A stretch of DNA of 64,000 nt from CAWIJJ01 sp963836405. GTDB lineage: Bacteria > Acidobacteriota > Terriglobia > Bryobacterales > Bryobacteraceae. Under the pieces are notes generated by a model. That model did no database searches. It worked only from the letters and a program-made list of their open reading frames with translations, and was not told the DNA's origin. A program made the position numbers and the translations under genes. Location: contig CAWIJL010000017.1 in assembly GCA_963836405.1 (NCBI GenBank), positions 124,001 to 188,000 of the forward strand. Direction: 5' to 3'. Positions 36,153 to 45,059 of this stretch are shown here, one piece after another (position 1 is the first letter of the stretch; the number at the start of each line of letters is the position of its first letter).

Positions 36153-36685
36153 TCACGCACCCTGGCGCTCCAGAAGTCGCTCCAGCTTCCCATTCAACTC
36201 GGCGATGCCGCGCATCAGTTCCTCGTGCTTCACCTGTTCGGCCGGCGGCTGTCTCCGCGTAATGCTGAATTCTCCCCCGGTTCCAGCGTGCACTTCTCCA
36301 CCTCCTCCAGGCTGTCGAAGCCCTGCTTGTGCAGGGCAATCTTCAACTCGGACTCGGTGAGCAGTTCCTCCCGAGGCGGCTGCTTGTCGATCCGCCCATT
36401 TGCGATCAGCCGGTCCAGGCGGCGGTGGCGGAACAACTAGCGGACCACGTAATTGAGACCCAGCAACGCAAACGAGCCGATCACCGCCTCAGTCACCGAA
36501 TTGTCGTTGCCGATCATGGCGTTCTGCACCGTTTCCGACAACACCATCAGCACTACCAGGTCGAACTGGTTCAGTTGCGCCAGTTCCCGCTTTCCGAACA
36601 TCCGCACCAGCATGAAGTAAATCAGCTCAGGACGCAGGATCTTCTCGAGCAGGGGCACCCCCAGGTAAAAAGTCTCCGTCCACAT
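36153..36685 (-). pseudogene. DUF421/YetF-family membrane protein, decayed
   Basis: The frame from 36685 encodes the N-terminal membrane part of a YetF-type protein (FGKRELAQLNQFDLVVLMVL, then NAMIGNDNSVTE). It stops at TAG 36437-36439, where relatives have Trp (VVR-stop-LFRHRRLDRL). The next part resumes in the same frame but lacks about eight residues between RLDRLI and ANGRID. A further shift occurs at the C5 run 36274-36278: after it the frame GEFSITRRQPPAEQVKHEEL continues to a stop at 36153-36155. Three lesions make it a clear pseudogene. It lies downstream of nothing it could be coupled to. Confidence 0.85.
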
Positions 36686-37006
36686 GCCGTTCTAGATCAG
36701 CAAGTTATTCATCGCGAACCGCCTGAGCACCGCGGGCGTGGGCTTGAGAGGAAAAGACTTGGCATGGAGGCGGCTTTCCGCTACAACAAAAGCTGGGATT
36801 GTTGTTTTGGTCTGTGGAAAGCCTGTGGATCGGTCGCGGTACGGTTTGCAAAACACGATCGGCGCTTCACATTCTAAAGATACTTGCGCCATCGGCGCTG
36901 CGGCTTCTTTGCGCCTCTTTTTTCCAATGCCTAAACGCTTCAAAAAGGGGAGCAAAAATACAATCGCGCGTTTTGTGAGCCGGAGGGTAGCCTAGGAAAT
37001 CACGCC
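36686..37006. other. Intergenic region upstream of dnaB
   Basis: About 320 bp with no convincing gene. It contains two TGTGGA hexamers 11 bp apart (36813-36818 and 36824-36829) that resemble weak DnaA boxes, and an A-rich stretch near 36940-36965. The promoter of dnaB should lie here. Confidence 0.5.
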
Positions 37007-38368
37007 ATGTCAGCCGTCAATGTCTCCGAGAAGGGCTTGCCTACCAATCTTGATGCCGAGCGTTTCGTGCTCGGCTCGATCCTGCTGAACGACTCGTTCT
37101 ACGTCCAGGCCGCCGGAACGCTGCTGCCCGACGACTTCAGCCTGGATAAACACCGCCGAATCTTCCGGCGGATGGGCGAGTTGCAGGAGCGTAACGAGAA
37201 GATCGACCGCATCACCATCGCCAACGAGCTGATGAAGTTCAACGAGCTGGAGGCGTGCGACGGCCTCAGCTATCTGGTTTCGCTCGACGACGGCCTGCCG
37301 CAGATCCCCAATCTCGACAGCTACATTCGGATAGTCAAGGACAAGGCCATACTGCGAAGCATTATTTTCGCGTCCCAGCACATGATGAACCGGTGCCTTG
37401 CCGGCGAAGAGGAGCCGGGTGACATCCTCGCCGGCGCCGAGGAAACCCTGCTCCGGCTGGGCGAGGCCCGCGTCAAGTCCGGCCTCGTCAATCCTGGGGA
37501 CATTCTTCAGGGGTATGAAGGCGGCATCAACGCCTTTCTGGATCCCAGCAAGCGCATCAAGGGCATCAGCACCGGCTTCAGCAAGTTCGACGAGTACACC
37601 GGCGGGTTGCACGGCGGCGACCTGTTCATTCTGGCGGCGCGCCCCTCCATGGGAAAGACCGCACTGGCCCTGAACATCGCGCAGCACGTCGCCCTCAAGC
37701 TGAAGCAGACCGCGGCCATTTTTTCGCTCGAGATGTCCCGCGAATCCCTGTTGACCCGCATGCTCTGCGCCGCCGCCCGCGTGGACAGCCAGCGCTTCCG
37801 CGCCGGGTACCTGACTCCCGATGAGCGCCGCAAGCTCAGCCATTCCCTGCACGAACTGGTGGACGCGCCCCTCTATATCGACGATACGCCCGGCATCCAC
37901 CTCATGGATATGCATGCCAAGCTGCGACGCCTGCAGTCGGAGCGGAAACTCGGCCTGGTAATTGTCGATTACCTCCAGCTCATGACCGGACGCGGCCGCT
38001 TCGAAAACCGCAACCAGGAAGTCAGCGCCCTCTCCCGCGGCATGAAACTGCTGGCCAAGGAATTGAACGTCCCGCTTATGGTGCTGTCGCAGTTGAGCCG
38101 CGCCGTCGAAACCCGCCAGGGCGATCACCGTCCCCAACTCAGCGACCTTCGCGAGTCGGGCTCCATCGAGCAGGACGCCGACGTGGTGGGCTTCATCTTC
38201 CGCGAAGAAGTCTACCACCGGGACCGCGAAGACCTGCGCGGCCTGGCGGAATTGATCGTCGCCAAACAGCGTAACGGCCCGGTCGGAACGGTCAACCTCG
38301 TGTTCCTCCACTCGCAGACCAAGTTCGAGAATCGCGCCGAAGATACGGGCGAACTACCCGACGAGTAG
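37007..38368 (+). CDS. dnaB: Replicative DNA helicase
   Basis: Hexameric 5'-3' helicase of the replisome, 453 residues. The N-terminal DnaB domain (LPTNLDAERFVLGSILLND) is followed by the RecA-like domain with Walker A ARPSMGKTALALN near residue 211, Walker B LVIVDYLQLM near 325, and the conserved DLRESGSIEQDADVV motif near 381. No intein is present. ATG 37007 is chosen, with AGGA upstream. It converges with the next minus-strand gene with only a 5-bp gap. Confidence 0.97.
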   Translation: MSAVNVSEKGLPTNLDAERFVLGSILLNDSFYVQAAGTLLPDDFSLDKHRRIFRRMGELQERNEKIDRITIANELMKFNELEACDGLSYLVSLDDGLPQIPNLDSYIRIVKDKAILRSIIFASQHMMNRCLAGEEEPGDILAGAEETLLRLGEARVKSGLVNPGDILQGYEGGINAFLDPSKRIKGISTGFSKFDEYTGGLHGGDLFILAARPSMGKTALALNIAQHVALKLKQTAAIFSLEMSRESLLTRMLCAAARVDSQRFRAGYLTPDERRKLSHSLHELVDAPLYIDDTPGIHLMDMHAKLRRLQSERKLGLVIVDYLQLMTGRGRFENRNQEVSALSRGMKLLAKELNVPLMVLSQLSRAVETRQGDHRPQLSDLRESGSIEQDADVVGFIFREEVYHRDREDLRGLAELIVAKQRNGPVGTVNLVFLHSQTKFENRAEDTGELPDE

Positions 38369-38373
38369 ACCGC

Positions 38374-38967
38374 TCATCGCGCCGCGTGCAGTTCAGCGTG
38401 AGTGAAAATGACCGAGGCCACTTGGTCGCGCAGCGTGCTGAAGCCGATGCTCCCCCGCGCCGAACGCAGTCTTTCGGTCTCCGCCGCGGTAAACTGGCGC
38501 GAGAAACGGTCCGCTCGTTCGCGGTAGGAGTAGTCCAGGTACACCACGGGCCCTTCGGCCACTACGGACATCAGAATGTCCCAAAAGGTCTCCCGCTGGA
38601 AAAGAGTTTTGCGGGCGGCCGCTTCCCGCCGGATATCCACGGGTTGCCTCGGCCCGCGCAGAACCGCGCGCAGGCACCGCTCCCTGGCAAACGCGAGCGT
38701 GGGATCGGGATCCGGAAATGTGGATAGCAGTTCCCGGAGGCTTTCCGCGTCGGTTTCCCACCCCGCCCACCGGAACCGCGATGCACCGCTCACCACGCTG
38801 CCGCGCAACAGCAAATCGCGGATCCGCGCCTCGTCCTTGCCGGCCACTGCCAGCAGGTGCTCCACCAGTTCCCGCACCGGCAGTTCCTGCAGCACGACCG
38901 GAGTGATGGTGATGCCGCCGGCCGCCTCGGAGCTGAGTTTCACCCGGACGCTCTGGGGTAACGCCAT
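38374..38967 (-). CDS. Conserved protein of unknown function
   Basis: A 197-residue soluble protein, without signal peptide, membrane segment or recognised catalytic motif. It opens VRVKLSSEAAGGITITPVVL and QELPVRELVEHLLAVAGKDE, and has a central aromatic-basic segment (FQRETFWDILMSV, VVYLDYSYRERADRF). Intact frame, good codon usage and placement between the dnaB end and a divergent gene support a real protein. The type is seen in Acidobacteriota, as far as I recall. Divergent from the 91-residue gene; 27 bp separate the starts. Confidence 0.7.
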   Translation of the reverse strand: MALPQSVRVKLSSEAAGGITITPVVLQELPVRELVEHLLAVAGKDEARIRDLLLRGSVVSGASRFRWAGWETDAESLRELLSTFPDPDPTLAFARERCLRAVLRGPRQPVDIRREAAARKTLFQRETFWDILMSVVAEGPVVYLDYSYRERADRFSRQFTAAETERLRSARGSIGFSTLRDQVASVIFTHAELHAAR

Positions 38968-38994
38968 ATTCCGATTTCAAGCTAGCATAAGTGC

Positions 38995-39270
38995 GTGACG
39001 CCGCTTGAAAAAGTCCTCGCCGAAACCCGGCGCTACGACCACGCCCTGCTGGATTTTTCGGCCCGCGAACATGCGGGCGGCGTCGAGCTCGTCATCGAAC
39101 TCAAAGATCGCAACCTCGGCCTGCACACCTATTACGCTCCCGTGCACCCTCGCGATATCGAACATCCACAGTTCCCCTGGACCTTCCAGCGCTACCTCTA
39201 CGACTGCATGCACGATTACCTGGTAGAGATGTTTCTCCGGACGCCTCAAACCCGGGAAGTACAGCCATGA
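38995..39270 (+). CDS. Small conserved protein of unknown function
   Basis: Ninety-one residues from GTG 38995. The composition (KVLAETRRYDHALLDFSARE, then GGVELVIELKDRNLGLHTYY) suggests an alpha/beta fold. It contains DIEHPQFPWTFQRYLYDCMH, which looks conserved. The stop overlaps the start of the MidA-type gene by 4 nt (ATGA, 39267-39270), so translation is coupled and the two proteins may cooperate. Confidence 0.75.
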   Translation: MTPLEKVLAETRRYDHALLDFSAREHAGGVELVIELKDRNLGLHTYYAPVHPRDIEHPQFPWTFQRYLYDCMHDYLVEMFLRTPQTREVQP

Positions 39271-40268
39271 CGCCCGCGGGGGAAGTGCTCGCCGCGGAAA
39301 TCCGTGCCGGCGGTCCCATCCCTTTTCGCCGGTTCATGGAGGTGGCGCTCTACCATCCCGAGCACGGCTACTACCGCCGCCCGCGCGACCCGTTCGGCAA
39401 GTCGGGCGATTTCTACACCGCGGAACAGGTGCAGCCCGTGTTCGGCATCCTGATGGCCGCTCGCATCCGGCAGCTTTTCGCGGAAATGGGAGAGCCGTCC
39501 GACTTCACCGTCGTGGAACTGGGCGCCGGGCGGCGTGAGATGGCGGACGCTTTTGCCGAATGGCGTTACGTGCCGGTGGACATCGATTCCGGCGCCCTGC
39601 CCGAACGGTTCACCGGCGTGGTGTTCTCAAACGAATTCTTCGATGCCCTGCCGGTGGACGCGGCCGTTTTTCGCGACGGACGACTCCGCGAGCAGCGCGT
39701 CGCCCTGCGCGGCGAACACTTCGCTTGGGAGGAGGGGGGCGATGCGAGCCCGGAAGTGCAGGCTTTCGTCGAGCGCTACTTCCCGGCGCCCGCCGAAGGT
39801 TCATGGTACGAAGCGAACCTCGAGGCCCTCGCTTACCTCGAGCGGCTTGCCGCCGCCCTCGATAGCGGATTCCTGTTAACCATCGACTACGGTTTCACTC
39901 GGCGCGAGTCGGTCCGTTATCCAGCGGGAACCCTGATGGGCTACCACCGTCACACCGCGCGCGAAGACGTATTGGAGGACCCCGGAGAACGGGACATCAC
40001 CGCCCACGTGAACTTCACCGCGCTCGAAGAGCACGGTTCGTCGCTCGCCCTCCGCACCGTTCGTTTCGAAACCCTTGCCGCCACGCTCCTCTCCGTGGGA
40101 GCAGCGGACCAGTTCTCCGCCGCCCTCCAGGCGCCGGGCGGTGATGCGGAGGAACTGCGCCGCAGAATGCAGCTGAAGACTCTCCTGTTCGGAATGGGGG
40201 AAACATTTCGGGTGCTGACGCAGTGCAAAGGGGGAAAAAATATCGGAGGGGAAAGCCTCAAACAATGA
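39267..40268 (+). CDS. SAM-dependent methyltransferase of the MidA/NDUFAF7 family
   Basis: A 333-residue protein. The N-terminal family signature GGPIPFRRFMEVALYHPEHG and YYRRPRDPFGKSGDFYTA are exact family features; the SAM motif I is VVELGAGRREMADAF near residue 82, and VVFSNEFFDALPVD follows. In mitochondria NDUFAF7 methylates an arginine of complex I; the bacterial role is not established. TGA 40266 lies in the flank of the terminator of the opposing lysine-rich peptide gene. Confidence 0.9.
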   Translation: MTPAGEVLAAEIRAGGPIPFRRFMEVALYHPEHGYYRRPRDPFGKSGDFYTAEQVQPVFGILMAARIRQLFAEMGEPSDFTVVELGAGRREMADAFAEWRYVPVDIDSGALPERFTGVVFSNEFFDALPVDAAVFRDGRLREQRVALRGEHFAWEEGGDASPEVQAFVERYFPAPAEGSWYEANLEALAYLERLAAALDSGFLLTIDYGFTRRESVRYPAGTLMGYHRHTAREDVLEDPGERDITAHVNFTALEEHGSSLALRTVRFETLAATLLSVGAADQFSAALQAPGGDAEELRRRMQLKTLLFGMGETFRVLTQCKGGKNIGGESLKQ

Positions 40269-40293
40269 AAAAGGCCCCGGAAACCGGGGCCTC
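40266..40293 (-). terminator. Intrinsic terminator of the lysine-rich peptide gene
   Basis: On the minus strand GGCCCCGG - TTT - CCGGGGCC forms an 8-bp GC-only stem with a 3-nt loop (40273-40291), followed by a run of five T. A second small hairpin (GCCCT/AGGGC around 40313-40327) lies between it and the stop codon. It also overlaps the end of the convergent MidA-type gene, though the plus strand has no T-run. Confidence 0.92.
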
Positions 40294-40335
40294 GGAGTGG
40301 ATCTTGGTCAGCCCTTTTTCAGGGCGACGCCCAAG

Positions 40336-40398
40336 CTACTTCTTCTTCTTCGGAGCAGCTTTTTTCTTGGGGGCGGCTTTCTTGGTTGCGCTCTTCAT
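40336..40398 (-). CDS. Twenty-residue lysine-rich peptide (histone H1-tail-like)
   Basis: A minimal gene with complete expression signals. The ribosome site AGGGAGA lies 8 nt before ATG 40398. The product opens MKSATKKAAPKKK and closes AAPKKKK: ten Lys, two Pro, no acidic residues, two AAPKKK-type repeats as in histone H1 tails and bacterial histone-like C-terminal tails. TAG follows, then a strong terminator; upstream is a near-consensus promoter (40455-40483). Charge suggests DNA or RNA binding. Such peptides recur in related genomes by my recollection. Although tiny, it is better supported by its flanking signals than many longer frames. Confidence 0.8.
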   Translation of the reverse strand: MKSATKKAAPKKKAAPKKKK

Positions 40399-40454
40399 CG
40401 ATTGATTCTCCCTAACATCAAATTTTGCGACTCGAAAAATCGCAATGTGATTCA

Positions 40455-40483
40455 TATATAAGGTTGTTCGCAACGAATGTCAA
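40455..40483 (-). promoter_or_regulatory. Sigma-70-type promoter of the lysine-rich peptide gene
   Basis: On the minus strand a perfect -35 box TTGACA (40478-40483) is followed by a 17-bp spacer and a -10-like TATATA (40455-40460). The distance to the start codon leaves a leader of roughly 45-50 nt. This is the strongest promoter match I see in the window. Confidence 0.85.
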
Positions 40484-40652
40484 GAAAAAAATGACAAACG
40501 CGGGCGGACAACGCGCGCTCCTCTTGCGCCCGCTCCTTCGACCGCGAATCGAAGCGACCGTGCACGAGAAAATCCTGCAACCAATCTCGCTCGTATACAG
40601 GAATGAGCGAGCCCCGCACTTGTATGAGCGCTCCCGGAACGCGAGACTGGAA

Positions 40653-41243
40653 ATGATGCTGCTATTGCCTTTGATCTTGTCGGTGCAGACCGAGGAAGCG
40701 GACAACGATCTCGTCCTCCGACTTCAGCGCCGCGAGCAGGAAGCGCTCGCCGAGCTTTACGACCGGTACGGACGGCTCGTCTACTCACTGATCCTCCGCA
40801 TCGTGAAACACACGGCCACGGCAGAGGATCTGGTGCAGGAAACCTTTCTCCGCGTCTGGAACCGGGTGCAGGGCTTCGATGCAGGCAAGGGCTCCATCGG
40901 GCCCTGGTTGATCGCCGTGGCCCGCAACCGGGCCATCGATTACCTGCGCTCGGCGGGCGGCCGCGAGCGGAACGCCATCCAGTTCGACGAGTTCGATCAT
41001 CCCGCGCTTTACACCGAGATGGAGCACCACCTCCTGGTCTCCGATAAAGCGCGCCGCGTGAAAGCCGCGCTCGACCGGCTCTCTCCACAGCAGCAGCAGG
41101 TCATCGAGCTCGCCTATTTTGAAGGACTCTCCCAAACCGAAATGGCCGAAAGGATGGGTCAGCCTCTCGGTACCGTCAAGACCTGGGTCCGCACGGCCCT
41201 GAAGAATCTGCGCAACGAGCTCGGGGTGGTGGTGGCGGAATGA
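40653..41243 (+). CDS. ECF-type RNA polymerase sigma factor (SigK/RskA-type pair)
   Basis: A 196-residue group IV sigma factor. Region 2 is recognisable from ALAELYDRYGRLVYSLILRI to AEDLVQETFLRVWNRVQGFD, including the core-binding segment; region 4 contains LDRLSPQQQQVIELAYFEGL and the HTH TEMAERMGQPLGTVKTWVRT. I start at ATG 40653 (a second ATG at 40656), because upstream residues do not fit the family. Its stop overlaps the anti-sigma gene (ATGA, 41240-41243). Regulated presumably by that membrane anti-sigma factor. Confidence 0.92.
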   Translation: MMLLLPLILSVQTEEADNDLVLRLQRREQEALAELYDRYGRLVYSLILRIVKHTATAEDLVQETFLRVWNRVQGFDAGKGSIGPWLIAVARNRAIDYLRSAGGRERNAIQFDEFDHPALYTEMEHHLLVSDKARRVKAALDRLSPQQQQVIELAYFEGLSQTEMAERMGQPLGTVKTWVRTALKNLRNELGVVVAE

Positions 41244-41965
41244 CTTGCGACGAACTGCGGGAGGAATACGAACTGTACGTTCTCGGCTTGGCTGAGGAGC
41301 CCGCCGCGAGCGAGATCCGCGAGCATGTGGCCCGCGGCTGCGAGGCTTGCGCCATGGGATTGAAACAGGCCCGCGGCCTGACCGCCGCGATCGGCGCCGT
41401 CACCCCCGAAGCGGTCGCGCCGGCAAGATTGCGGCGGCGCATCCTGGCCTCCGCCGGTTTCGAGAATCGCGGTTTCGGCTGGGCGCCGTGGCTCGCCGCC
41501 GCGACGATTCTCTCGCTCTGCGCCGCCGTTTATTTCGGAGGACGGCAGCGGCAGGTCGCCGGAGACGCCGAGCGCCTGCGAGACGAGTTGCGATCCCGCA
41601 CCATCGAGGTCACGCGCCTCAACGAAGCTTTCGCCATCCTCAGCGGCCCGGAGACCACCGAGGTGCTTTTCGGTCAGGGGCCGAAGGGCAAGGTCTACGT
41701 AGACCCGGGACGCGGCGTGCTGCTGGTGGCATCCAACCTCCCTCCGGCACCGGCCGGCAAGACGTACGAAATGTGGATCGTCCCGAAGAGCGGCAACCCC
41801 GTCGCCGCGGGCCTGTTCCAATCGGATAGGAAAGGGACGGCGTTTCACCTGGACCGCGGCCCGGTCAACCTGTCCACGACCCAGGCGATCGCGGTGACGC
41901 TAGAAAACGAAGGCGGCGCCGCGCAGCCCACGGTGCAGCCCCTCATCGTCGCCGCATTGCCCTAG
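41240..41965 (+). CDS. Anti-sigma factor of the RskA family
   Basis: A 241-residue membrane protein. The N-terminal zinc-anti-sigma region has IREHVARGCEAC near residue 30 (HxxxCxxC). A single membrane segment (WAPWLAAATILSLCAAVYFG, about residues 82-101) is followed by a coiled segment and the RskA exterior domain with KVYVDPGRGVLLVASNLPP and the TYEMWIVPKSG motif. It should hold the upstream ECF sigma factor inactive until a signal leads to its cleavage. Translation is coupled to the sigma gene. Confidence 0.92.
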   Translation: MTCDELREEYELYVLGLAEEPAASEIREHVARGCEACAMGLKQARGLTAAIGAVTPEAVAPARLRRRILASAGFENRGFGWAPWLAAATILSLCAAVYFGGRQRQVAGDAERLRDELRSRTIEVTRLNEAFAILSGPETTEVLFGQGPKGKVYVDPGRGVLLVASNLPPAPAGKTYEMWIVPKSGNPVAAGLFQSDRKGTAFHLDRGPVNLSTTQAIAVTLENEGGAAQPTVQPLIVAALP

Positions 41966-42031
41966 CTTCAATCCTGCGGAGTGCTGCACCGGATGGACCG
42001 CGGCTAACCGACGAGGGTTAAAATAACGTCC

Positions 42032-42796
42032 GTGACGAAATACGTTCGTTTTCGCTCGTCCTCGGGCACGTCTTACGGAATTCTTGAAGGTGACACCGTG
42101 AAGGAGATTTCCGGCGGTCTCTTCGAACCACCGCGGGAAACCGGCGCCGGCTACCCCGTTTCCGAAGTGAAATTGCTCGCGCCATGCCGCCCCGGCAAGA
42201 TTCTTGGCGTTGGGTTGAACTACCGCAGCCATCTCGGCTCTCGCCCGCAGCCCGCACAGCCCGAAATGTTCTATAAGGCCGTCACCGCGTTGCAAAATCC
42301 GGACGATCCCATCGTGCTCCCGCGCGATGCCACGGACCTGCACTACGAAGGCGAACTGGTCATCGTGATCGGCACCGCCGCCAGGGGCGTCACTCCGGAA
42401 CAGGCGCGCGATGCGATCTTCGGCGTCACGTGCGGCAACGACGTCAGCGAGCGCAACTGGCAGCACGGTCCGGGAAAAGACTTGCAGTGGTGGCGGGCCA
42501 AAGGCAGCGACACCTTCGCCCCGCTCGGACCCGCTATCGTCACCGGTCTCGATTACGGCAGCCTGCTTCTGCAGACCCGCCTGAATGGCGAAGTGGTCCA
42601 GCGGCAGTACACCTCCGACCTGATCTTCGACTGCCCCGCCATCGTCAGTTGGGTGAGCGGTTGGGTCACCCTGCTGCCCGGCGACCTCATCTACACGGGA
42701 ACGCCGGGCAGCACCCGAAGGATGTCTCCCGGCGATGTGGTGGAAGTGGAGATCGAAGGAATTGGAGTGCTGCGCAATCCCGTGGCTGCCGCCTGA
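42032..42796 (+). CDS. Fumarylacetoacetate hydrolase (FAH) family protein
   Basis: A 254-residue protein with the FAH fold: GKILGVGLNYRSHLG, the metal ligands in DLHYEGELVIVIG, and GVTCGNDVSERNWQ, KGSDTFAPLGP, and a C-terminal LLPGDLIYTGTPGST. Family members act as hydratases, isomerases or decarboxylases in aromatic-ring degradation; the best generic guess is a 2-hydroxyhepta-2,4-diene-1,7-dioate isomerase/oxaloacetate decarboxylase-like enzyme. Starts at GTG 42032. Convergent with the nitric oxide reductase gene, touching its stop. Confidence 0.88.
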   Translation: MTKYVRFRSSSGTSYGILEGDTVKEISGGLFEPPRETGAGYPVSEVKLLAPCRPGKILGVGLNYRSHLGSRPQPAQPEMFYKAVTALQNPDDPIVLPRDATDLHYEGELVIVIGTAARGVTPEQARDAIFGVTCGNDVSERNWQHGPGKDLQWWRAKGSDTFAPLGPAIVTGLDYGSLLLQTRLNGEVVQRQYTSDLIFDCPAIVSWVSGWVTLLPGDLIYTGTPGSTRRMSPGDVVEVEIEGIGVLRNPVAAA

Positions 42797-44998
42797 CTAA
42801 ACCTCCACGAGTTCCCGTTCCTGCTCCACAGCCACAGCGACCGGTTCCGGCGCCCGCAGTCTGCGCATGTGGAACAGCCCGTAGGCCGACGCCGCAACCA
42901 GCGGCAGCACGCCCAGGATGAACGTCGTGTCGGGAATCATGCGCGGCCAGAGCAGCGTCTTCACCAGCGGCTGCTGGTAGAAGCCCAACGAGCGGGCGCT
43001 CCAGAATCCGTTGTTGAAGCTCTCGAGCGCCTGCATCACGCCCACCGGCAACAGCGTAACCACAATCATTCCCATCAGCCCGATGTTCAGGAGCCAGAAA
43101 CTGGCCATGAGCCACTTCTCCTTCCAATACCGCGGCTCCACGATGTTGCGCAGCGAGAACAGCGCCAGTGCAATCGCCAGCATCCCGTACACCCCCATGA
43201 GCGCGCCGTGTCCGTGCGCCGCCGTCAGGAACGAGCCGTGCTGGAAGTAGCTCACGAAGGGCAGGTTGATGAGGAACCCCAGTACGCCCGCGCCGAAAAG
43301 ATTCCAGAAGGCGGTGGCCACCAGGAAGCAGAACGATGCCTTGTACGGGAATTCGCCGCCCCCGGCCCGAATCACCTTGTATTGCCCGTAAGCTTCCACC
43401 ATCAGGAGCGAAAGCGGAATCACCTCCAGTGCCGAGAACACAGACCCGAGCGCCATCCAGGCTTCCGGCGCCCCGATCCAGTAATAATGATGCCCCGTGC
43501 CGATAATGCCGCTCCCCAGCAGAACGATCAATTGGAAGTAGGTGGCGCGCAGTGTGGAGTGCGCCGTCACCAGCCCCAGCCGCACCATCAGGAAACCGAT
43601 CACCACCACCGCAAACACCTCGAACATGCCCTCCACCCAAAGATGGATCAGCCACCAGCGCCAGTAGTCCGCCATGGTGATGTGACTGTCCCGATTGACG
43701 AACAGGGCGAAGCAGTAAAACACCGGAATGGCCGCCGCCGAATAGAGCAGCAGGTGCGTGAGCCCGCCCCGGTCCGACTCCGCCTTCAGCGCCGAACGCA
43801 GCCCGCGCGCCACGATGAACAGCCAGATGCCCATGCCCGCGATCAGCAGCAGCATCCACAGCCGTCCGAGTTCCAGGTATTCCCAACCCTGCGTCCCCAG
43901 CCACCACCAGGACTTGCCCAGCAGTCCCTTAATGGAAAGGTACTCGCCGCCCAGGCTGCCCACCACGACCACCACCAGCGCTCCGAATAGAATATTTACC
44001 AGCGCGCGCTGCCCCTTCGGTTCCCGTCCGCTCACCAGCGGCGCGATGAAGATGCCCATTCCCAGCCACGCCGTCGCGATCCAGAAGATGGCGAGTTGGA
44101 GATGCCAGGTGCGCGCGATATTGAACGGCAGGATCTGCGAAGGGTTGAAGCCGAAGAAGCTGGCGCCGTCCGCATAATCGTGCGCCATCTTGCCGCCCAG
44201 CAGGCACTGCACCAGAAAGAGCGCCAGTGCGATTACGAAAAACTTGGCCGTGGCCCGCTGCGAAGGTGTCAGTGGGGCCGCCGCCGGGTTGAAGCTCAGC
44301 CGCGGGTTCGGCACTTCCTGCGCCGTCAGGCTGTAGCGGTGTTGGAAGTAAAGGATGATGGCCAGGAACAACAGCAATCCGGCCACGCTTGCCGCCGACC
44401 ACATCATCGCGCCCGCCGTCGCCGTATTGCCCGCCGCTTTGTCGTACGGCCAGTTGTTGGTGTAGGAGTGCGCCGCCTCCGGCCGCTTGGCTACCGACAG
44501 CCACGCCGTCCAGATGATGAAGGCCGCAAGCTGTTTGGCCGCCGCCCCTTCGAGCGCCGGATCGCCACCGCCCTCGCTCGCCGGAAGCAGCGCGCCCTTC
44601 GGCAACGCACGCGCGATCTCGCCCTCTGCAAACAGCTTGTGGTAACGGGCCTGGATATCGTTCCAGCCCGCGGTCTGTCCGGCCGTGAACTGCAGCGTGC
44701 CGTTCGCGTACCGGTTCACCTTCAACTCCTCGGCAACCTCGGCATCGACCGCCGCCTTCCCGCCGGTGCCGAGCGCCGCGTAGTCCTGCGCCTTCTGCCG
44801 CTGCATCGTTTCGGTCATCCAGTGCAGCGCCTCGGCCGTGTAGTCCGGGCCCAGATAGGCGCCATGTCCGAGCACCGTGCCGTAGTCGATGAGGCCGCGT
44901 TTGCGGAAAAGCTCCTGCCCCTGCTGGATATCCGCCGAGGTAAACAGCGTCGCTCCGTCCGGACCGGCAACCCGTTCCGGGATAGGAGCGCGGCTGTG
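42797..44998 (-). pseudogene. norZ: Quinol-dependent nitric oxide reductase (qNOR), 5'-truncated
   Basis: qNOR reduces NO to N2O with quinol electrons. The open frame encodes the periplasmic cytochrome c-like domain from APIPERVAGPDGATLFTSAD and GLIDYGTVLGHGAYLGPDY, then 12 or more membrane helices with NorB motifs such as IIGTGHHYYWIG and HLWVEGMFEVFA. The frame is blocked upstream by TAA at 44999-45001, and the expected first membrane helix (about 35 residues) has no space: the DUF1634 stop is at 45065. The first in-frame start is GTG 44875, inside the periplasmic domain. Either the gene lost its 5' end or the assembly is faulty there. The body is otherwise intact (734 codons). Confidence 0.7.
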
Positions 44999-45024
44999 TT
45001 AGAGGCTGTAGGTGTTTGGCCCAA

Positions 45025-45059
45025 TGACTTCAGTCACGCCGGAACGGTGACCTGAGTCA
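45025..45059. promoter_or_regulatory. Pair of TGAC-N4-GTCA palindromes upstream of the qNOR gene
   Basis: Two palindromes, TGACTTCAGTCA (45025-45036) and TGACCTGAGTCA (45048-45059), lie in the same 63-bp gap between the DUF1634 gene and the qNOR frame, with centres 23 bp apart (about two helical turns). The half-sites resemble those of FNR/DNR/HcpR-type regulators (TTGAC-N4-GTCAA). A Crp/Fnr regulator is encoded three genes upstream. The sites sit where an operator of the qNOR transcript would be expected. Confidence 0.6.

Noticed and set aside
36692..36955. Small minus-strand ORF upstream of dnaB
   Set aside because: No conserved motif, no ribosome site and a composition like non-coding sequence.
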